Shown one piece after another: positions 57,913 to 64,000 of a DNA stretch of 64,000 bases. Numbering within the stretch: the stretch's first letter is position 1; the number at the start of each line of letters is the position of its first letter. This stretch comes from Periplaneta americana (taxonomy: Eukaryota > Arthropoda > Insecta > Blattodea > Blattidae): NCBI RefSeq assembly GCF_040183065.1, contig NC_091123.1, positions 105,800,321 through 105,864,320 of the forward strand, in the 5' to 3' direction. A program made the position numbers and the translations under genes. The notes under the pieces were generated by a model. It had not been told where the DNA came from. It searched no databases and was given only the letters and a program-made list of their open reading frames with translations.

Positions 57913-60092
57913 ATGAATCCAGAAAACGATGTAGTGTGTAATTTATTAGAGACACCGTTTTCTCGTTGGCGCGAGGAAGATAAGAGAGACTTATTAGTGT
58001 TTAATCGTCCAACTCCGCGTTTATCAGTGTCTGTTAGAAAACAAAAAAGTCCGGAAATTCTTATCAATTGCATTTTAAAAGTACCTGGTATAGGGAGTAT
58101 ACCTGGTTATGTGGCAGTGTTTTTCTACAAAAACTTTTCTGCTGGGCTTGCCATTTATTAGGAGTGAAAAAGAACGTTTGGAATAACGCGGGGTTTGGCG
58201 ATTTTGAGAACTCAACTCGTGCATTTCACAAACATGGGGATTCGAGTGAGTATTTGAAGTGCGTATTGCAATTGAAACAAGTCGAAAGAAATTTGAACTC
58301 AATTCGCGATGCGTTACTGGAGTCGTCCTTATTGTGTATTAAAATATTTAATGAGAATGTTCGGTTAAACAGGAACTTTATGAAGGTTGTGGGTCAAGCC
58401 GTTATATATTTAGCGAAACAAGAGTTGCCATTTCGAGGACATGATGAACAGGTTTCGTCACATAACCGCGGTAATTTCAAAGAACTGCTCCAAACTTTGC
58501 TCTCCGTAAGTTCCGACGAAGTTAGAAATCAATACAATAAAATTAAATGTGTATTCAGCGGCGAGTCTAAGACAATACAGAACGAACTAATTGAATGTAT
58601 TTCAGACTACGTATGTAACCAAATCAAGAAAGAAGTAAATGAAACTGATTTTTTTTTTCATTGCAAATTGACGATGCGACGGACGTTGGACAAAACTGCC
58701 AATGCTCTATAATAGTAAGATTCGTATTTTCACATGGTAAACTGGTGGAGTGTTTCTTAGGTTTTTATGACGTAAGTTCTGATCGGACTGCACGAGCCCT
58801 GTTTGAACTAATAGACAGCATCTTAGGGCCTTTGAATTATCGTAATAAATTGATAGGACAGTGTTACGATGGCGGTAGTGTAATGTCAGGCCACATAAAT
58901 GGCCTAGAGAAAAAAAAGTCAAAGATGAAGTTCCTCAAGCTATTTTCATTCATTGTCTAGCGCATCGTTTGAATTTAGTTCTGCAACAGAGATGCAACAG
59001 TATTTCAAGTTGCCGAATTTTCTTTGCAAACCTAAGCGGAATTCCCACTTTCTTTCATCATTCAGGTAAACGTAACCACATTCTAAATTCGATAGTTGGA
59101 AGGCGAATTCCAACAGCTGTGGAAACGAGGCGGACATCGAACTCCAAAATACTCAAAACAGTAGTAGAGAATTGGGACGGTTTAAAAGAGGTTTTTGAAG
59201 AAATAAAAATAAATCCTGGAATTGATAGTACTTCCATCCGTCAATGCGGAGGGTTCTTGAATGACATGAATGACTTGGAATTCAGTTTTTTGGCTCTGGT
59301 TTTTTATGACATATTTAGTCTAACTGATGTTTTGTATGATGTTCTGCAGAAGAAATGTTTAGATATAAGTTACTGCGCAGCTAAAATTCGAGGTACTTAC
59401 GATTTGATTAATAGTAAAAGAAATGAAGAATACTGCAACAAAATATTTCGTAATGTAAAACTGAGAAGTAACTGCAACCATAAGAGACAGCATGCCCAAT
59501 TATCCGAATAAGACATTTTCTTCAAATACAAGTCATTGTTTTACGAGATAGAAGACAATATTCTGTCACAAATTAATACTAGGTTTCATGACTTCAACAA
59601 AGTATCATTTCTAAGTTTGGTAGATACAACAAAATTTAAAGACTATTTTAAAGAATTTCCATCAGGTGCTTTGCAGAACTTGATCGAGTGCTACCCATCC
59701 ATATTTTAAAAAATCGACGTTTACAAAATGAACTTGAACTTCTTTATGGTGATAGCAATTACAGTGGCGTTAACGCTTTGAAAGCATTGGAGATGTTACG
59801 TCAGAGTGATGTTCATCAAGACGTATTCCAGGAAGTGTATAAGTTGTTTTCACTTGTAGTGTCTTTGCCATCCACCAGTGTGTCCGTAGAAAGAAGTTTT
59901 TCGTGTCTAAATAGAATAAAAACTTATTTGCGGAATACAATTTCCCACCAGCGTTTGTCCTCCTTGGCCAACATTTCTATTCATAGAGAACTTCTTTCGG
60001 AACTTGAAGGACAACCCAGCTTTTTAGATGACATCATTGACAAATTCGCGACCCTGAAGAACAGGAGAATAGACCTACTCTACAAGAGATAA
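57913..60092 (+). pseudogene. ZMYM1-like hAT transposase, four or more frameshifts
   Basis: ATG at 57913 (MNPENDVVCNLLETPFSRWR). A frame change near 58080 falls in the TTF-type zinc finger (WLCGSVFLQKLFCWACHL). Then come ENSTRAFHKHGDSSEY, FNENVRLNRNFMKVVGQAVI and YLAKQELPFRGHDEQVSSHN. A frame change in a ten-T run near 58650 leads to DDATDVGQNCQCSIIVRFVF (catalytic D region) and GFYDVSSDRTARALFELID, with IGQCYDGGSVMSGHINGLEK. Another change in an eight-A run near 58910 leads to IHCLAHRLNLVLQQRCNSIS. After 59511 and 59690 two more changes lead to the C-terminal dimerisation domain (LFSLVVSLPSTSVSVERSFS and CLNRIKTYLRNTISHQRLSS). The order and motifs are those of zinc-finger MYM type 1-like hAT proteins. 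All parts are present, so the gene was full length before decay. Confidence 0.85.
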
Positions 60093-60596
60093 GGTAAGAT
60101 AGAAAAAATATTATTTCTTGTCACATGCAGTTGTCAGCACTTCACTTGTCTGAATCACGGGACGCCCATGTTTTTATAGAGATACTGTCTGAGGATTTTA
60201 TTATGCACTTTGCTATTATAATCTACTGTAATATGATGGCACCTAACCCTTACATACATTGTTGAAATCAACCGTATAAACCAGATTAATATGCTTCTGG
60301 AAAAAAATGTTATCCAAGAAATGTTCCGACATTCTGAAAACACATTGAAAGGAGGAACCGCATTTAGAATATTTTTCCAAATATTAAGATATTAAGATAG
60401 TAAGCTATGTTAGAACAATTATTTGCGGCGCAATATTTCACCATTTTCTTATTATTTCTCTTCAAGTGTACTTATTTATTCGTACTCCTCAAATAAGCAT
60501 GAACTGCTCGCACTCCCGGCGAAGCATCAACTCCCTTTAATGGCGGCCGAACATCGGTTAAAATTTGTACGCTACATTAGCGCCATTGGTGTCTCT
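60093..60596. other. spacer, nothing recognised
   Basis: No terminal repeat of the hAT gene could be identified between its stop and the next element. Confidence 0.4.
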
Positions 60597-60777
60597 AGTT
60601 ATATCAACGAGTTAGAAAGAGAAGACTATAGAGTGGCCATGTTGTCCTGTACAGCGCTCTTTGCGGTGCCACCGCGAAACACAGATGATCTGAGCTAAGC
60701 GCCCACCTTTGTAAAAATTCGTCTGCTTACAATGTTGTATAACGGAGGTAAGAACTACAAAAAAACGAAGAAGAAAC

Positions 60778-60860
60778 ATGCCTGTTGTGTGTGCTGCATA
60801 TAACTGCAATGTCAAAAGGAAAAATACAACTCATATATATCATATTTCATGTAAATTTTA
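60778..60860 (+). pseudogene. THAP-like N-terminal coding remnant
   Basis: ATG at 60778 gives MPVVCAAYNCNVKRKNTTHI then YHISCKF. MP..C....C.nk.k is the usual beginning of THAP zinc fingers (C-x4-C here); the FP and CxxH parts are not in frame. An intron after the first coding segment is possible (GTAAAT near 60849). It lies 170 bp inside the element's left end, where a transposase start is expected. Confidence 0.45.
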
Positions 60861-61348
60861 TGAAGTTAAGTCCTTAGTTTTGTTAATTAGCAGCATTTTT
60901 TTTTTCATGCATAAATGTGTAACAACGCCCGGCATAAACAAAATAAATGGTTCACTGGTAATGTATTTAAACTAAATACGGATAAAACCAATACAGTTCC
61001 GTTTCAGACCCAGTGAAAAACAAATAGCAATACAATATTAAATTTGTATTTCGACACCGGCATCCTTTATTTCTGCTCCTTCTGTCCTTACTGCTTATAC
61101 AAGAAGACGATGAGCTGTAGCTTATAAGAAGTTAGGCCTATTTCGAAGACAAACGATTAATCAAATAAATGATTCACTAGTAATAAAGTTAAACTAAATA
61201 CGGATAAAACCACTACAATTCCGTTTCAAACCTAGTAATAGCAATCAAATATTAAAATTGTATTTCGACACTCGCATCCAAAATAACGCAGAACTCTGGG
61301 GTAGGTCGTATTGTTGTTAGTATTTTGACTGGAAGGACATGAAAGAAC

Positions 61349-61437
61349 ATAATTGAGCAGCCACGTGCAATAATGGGGTAAGTATGAATATATTTCGTAA
61401 CTACTTACCCCATTATTGTACGTGGGTGCTCAATTAT
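61349..61437. mobile_element. 89-bp hairpin MITE
   Basis: ATAATTGAGCAGCCACGTGC and AATAATGGGGTAAGTA pair with TACTTACCCCATTATT and GTACGTGGGTGCTCAATTAT over a 16-base loop. No coding. Confidence 0.7.
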
Positions 61438-61567
61438 ACAGTAATAATTATCTGTGGTGCCACAGCCCTTGAAAGGCTCAGACAGACCAGCCGGTTGTTG
61501 GCCTCACGTTCACATTTCGATAATAATTATACTTTACTGCAACAAAAAACTGAAAGCGCGTTTTGTC

Positions 61568-63013
61568 CAACGAGTTAGATACTATAGAGAGGCTGAAGAC
61601 CTCTGATAAGCGCTCCCTGCGGAAGCCAACAGTACTATGGATCGTTCCCTAAAAAACATGGCGGTCTATAGTACCGCCAGCCTCCGCAAGGAGTGCTTAT
61701 CAAAGCAACGAGTTGGAACATGTATTATATTTTTCAGATACATCAGTATTTAATTTAAACATTTCGCTGTACGTTTTGTAAAAAGCTGATTTATAAATGA
61801 AAAAGTAATAATTAAGACTTTAAAATTTCCAAAAATGTCTCATTCCCTCGGATTTAAATGAAATGTACCGTAAATCATAGTAATCTCAATACAGGTACCA
61901 TTGCCGCAGAGAATTATAAGATAAGACGGACTGAGCATAAGCGAAATATCTGTATTAATAAGTTTGCACCATCAAGAGTTTAGTATTTATTGTGTTTATA
62001 GGGCCTACTCCAATTTTCTTTTTATTAATGTGTAGGGCTCTTTTTGTTAACAAAAAGGAAAGTTAGCACTTGCATCACACACAATTTGTCATTATTGTTC
62101 AAAATAATGTAAGAACAGTTTTATTCTGCAAAAGCCTCTGCCTAGTTGCGAGACACGTGTGAGATCAATGTTTGTTTCAAATTATATTAGACTACACGAT
62201 GTCTCCATCACGCGACAATATTTGTTTCAAATTATATTAGACTACACGATGTCTCCATCACGCGAAAAGAAGTGTACCTAGCTATGGCTCTTGTTGTTTC
62301 TGATAACAATGTTAATGATAAGTATCTTATCGTTTCAATAAATGTGGTGAGTTATGATCATGAGTAACTTTATATTAGTGTCATTCTTTAATTATTATGT
62401 TGCATGCTAAGAGGTTATTTGTAGTTTTAATAATTGCAGTTTTCAGAAGTTCTCTGTGTTAATTCCAATTTCAAATTAATTTTTCTCAATAACCTAATTA
62501 TTGGATTTTTTTGTTTAATTTTCGCCACTATCTTTCCTATATTTTACTCCTATTACTTACATACGTCGTCTCTCTTGAAATCACCTGGTGAGCACTGAAT
62601 TACATAATTTCATATTAGGTTAGATTAGCTGTAAGGTAATTAAATTTGTGACGAAGTCAAAAAATTATTTATTTTTCTTCTGCCGATTAAATTCATCCGT
62701 CTTTAGGTGCTTTGCTTTGGTTGCATCGAGTATAGCTTGTCATTTAATATCTGGGCTATATTTAGTGAAACTAATAAAACATAGGCCTACAGCTGTTATA
62801 AAACGTAAAGTTTTGTGTGTATTTTACTTTTTACTTATTAACATAGTCTTAATATGTAACTCAATTCACAATAATACTAACTTCATCACAGTCATTTCCT
62901 ACAACATCCGAGCCACGCCCCTTTGTTTTGACTAACCGAAACATGGCGGACTAATGTTCAATTGTCTTCAACTTTCTGAGGTCTTTGTCCTCTCTATAGT
63001 ATCTAACTCGTTG
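61568..63013. mobile_element. nested element of the same terminal family, 8-bp TSD GTTTTGTC
   Basis: Ends CAACGAGTTAGATACTATAG in inverted orientation (the match continues AGAGG). GTTTTGTC flanks exactly at 61560-61567 and 63014-63021. The first 12 bases are those of the surrounding element's ends. Length 1446 bp, no coding region. Near the left end a hairpin (61604-61701: GATAAGCGCTCC with the inverse GGAGTGCTTATC) recalls the subterminal GCGGTRCC motifs of the outer element. Confidence 0.8.
62171..62267. repeat. two tandem copies of a 50-bp unit
   Basis: TTTGTTTCAAATTATATTAG followed by ACTACACGATGTCTCCATCA and CGCGA is present at 62171 and, identical, at 62221, within the nested element. 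Confidence 0.9.
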
Positions 63014-63300
63014 GTTTTGTCATGTTTCACCCACGTTACAAACTTGGAGGTAAAGGTTGTTTACTACAGATAGGGCCTACTTTCATTCTATATCTTATGG
63101 TATAGTAAATAGTTTTGCAACGTGTAGAGACTGGGAAAACAATTTTAAAAAATCATCCGAATCATACTCGTTCATTTTATAGGCAATCTTGCAGGCCGCA
63201 TTTAAAAGAACCTAGGAATATTAATATTTTCTTCAGTATATTTGCTAGGACTTCTTGTCATACTATGACAATTTTGCTTAGGTTATTCTTTTAAGCATTC

Positions 63301-63781
63301 CTTCTAGGAATAGCTTAAGTTTTAAATTTAGCGTACATAAGTTTAGATTAAGTTCCTAGCACGTATTTAACGAAATACTAGGATTTTCTACTTCAGTTTA
63401 ACTGATTTAAGCAAACGAAATTAAGGCAGCTAACGATTCTAATGTCCGTTATCACCACGCACACTTTGTTTTGGGCGCATAAGTTCATTACCGACGGTCG
63501 TTCAATTTTCTTCAAACATGGCGGCGCAATGACCACTCTATATGAGTGGTCATTGCGCCGCCATGTTTGAAGAAAATTGAACGACCGTCGGTAATGAACT
63601 TATGCGCCCAAAACAAAGTGTGCGTGGTGATAACGGACATTAGAATCGTCAGCTGCCTTAATTTCGTTTGCTTAAATCAGTTAAACTGAAGTAGAAAATC
63701 CTAGTATTTCGTTAAATACGTGCTAGGAACTTAATCTAAACTTATGTACGCTAAATTTAAAACTTAAGCTATTCCTAGAAG
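63301..63781. repeat. 480-bp near-perfect palindrome
   Basis: Arms of about 238 bp (63301-63538 and 63544-63781) separated by TATAT. The outer edge reads CTTCTAGGAATAGCTTAAG and the inner edge TTGCGCCGCCATGTTTGAAG in the right arm. I noted only one clear mismatch (TAACGATTCTAATG against CATTAGAATCGTCAG). It lies at the right end of the 3.2-kb element. Confidence 0.88.
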
Positions 63782-63834
63782 CTATTCTCTTTCTAACTCG
63801 TTGAGTTATATATTACAAACTCTTTGGCCCGTAC

Positions 63835-64000
63835 CAACGCGTTAGAAAGAGAATTGGCCGCCCGTACACATTGAGCTCTATTGAGATCACTGGTTTCACA
63901 ATCCTAACACTGGTGACAGACTACATTCGCTAATCGCGATTAGCTCCGATCGCGATTACCGAAAATGTGGTGACACCACAGTCTAATATAGACAGTCACG
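63835..64000 (+). mobile_element. possible left end of another element of the CAACG family
   Basis: CAACGCGTTAGAAAGAGAAT at 63835 repeats the terminal sequence of the neighbouring element with one change and in the left-end orientation. The remainder leaves the window. A short palindrome CTAATCGCGATTAG lies near 63931. No right end can be checked. Confidence 0.4.

Larger units (their letters stand above)
60605..63803 (+). mobile_element. 3.2-kb TIR element with 8-bp TSD AGTTATAT and a THAP-like start
   Basis: Both ends carry CAACGAGTTAGAAAGAGAA (19 bp, perfect inverted match). AGTTATAT flanks exactly at 60597-60604 and 63804-63811. The 8-bp duplication fits hAT or P superfamilies: the first bases CAACG also fit the loose hAT terminus, while a THAP-like coding start at 60778 points to P-type. 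The interior holds a hairpin MITE (61349-61437), a nested relative (61568-63013) and a long palindrome (63301-63781). No DDE domain was recognised, so it is non-autonomous. Confidence 0.78.

Noticed and set aside
62648-62935. 95-codon open frame with hydrophobic stretches
   Set aside because: It lies inside the non-autonomous nested element, has no recognisable motif and is biased by AT-rich codons. Probably chance.

Overview
This is a stretch of a large, AT-rich, repeat-laden insect nuclear genome. The only intact host gene I can support is the ribosomal protein gene RpS18 (uS13), on the minus strand. It is recovered as five coding exons that join in frame to exactly 152 codons, with consensus splice sites, a TCT/TOP-type initiator and AATAAA signals. 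Insect-like residues in its C-terminal half, the dense tRNA-derived SINEs and the wide range of DNA transposons suggest a large-genome hemimetabolous insect such as a cockroach. The species is inference only.

Layout. 1-4.0 kb: sequence downstream of RpS18, with a tandem duplication disrupted by a 725-bp TIR element. 4.0-40.1 kb: RpS18, about 36 kb long because of introns of 6.4, 0.64, 25.3 and 3.1 kb. The introns hold a mariner relic, a non-autonomous hAT (6646-7951), an inverted SINE pair, a Harbinger relic, a piggyBac with TTAA ends (15206-17321), decayed DDE-transposase exons, LINE pieces, a second hAT (37266-38688), and a 7.1-kb unclassified TIR element (25362-32505). 40.1-53 kb: just upstream of the promoter lie LINE debris and a second, inverted copy of the 7.1-kb element (40698-52930). 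That copy has been swollen to 12.2 kb by nested hAT, Tc1, SINE and SINE-dimer insertions, most of them with readable target duplications and matching empty sites in the other copy. 54.5-57.3 kb: a minisatellite of 24-bp units built on TAGGCCTA, split by a 1617-bp PIF/Harbinger element that carries a MADF exon and an internally deleted DDE gene facing each other. 57.9-60.1 kb: a frameshifted ZMYM1-like hAT transposase gene. 60.6-63.8 kb: a 3.2-kb element with 19-bp TIRs and an 8-bp target duplication, a THAP-like coding start, a nested relative with the same terminal sequence, and a 480-bp near-perfect palindrome.

The most interesting candidates are (i) the large CCTAGATC-ended element, whose two inverted copies bracket the RpS18 promoter and first two exons and which carries MULE-like and THAP-like coding remnants, and (ii) the nested CAACGAGTTAG-ended family at the right edge. 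All repeat calls rest on reading termini, target duplications and pairwise copies by eye. No database or alignment was run.
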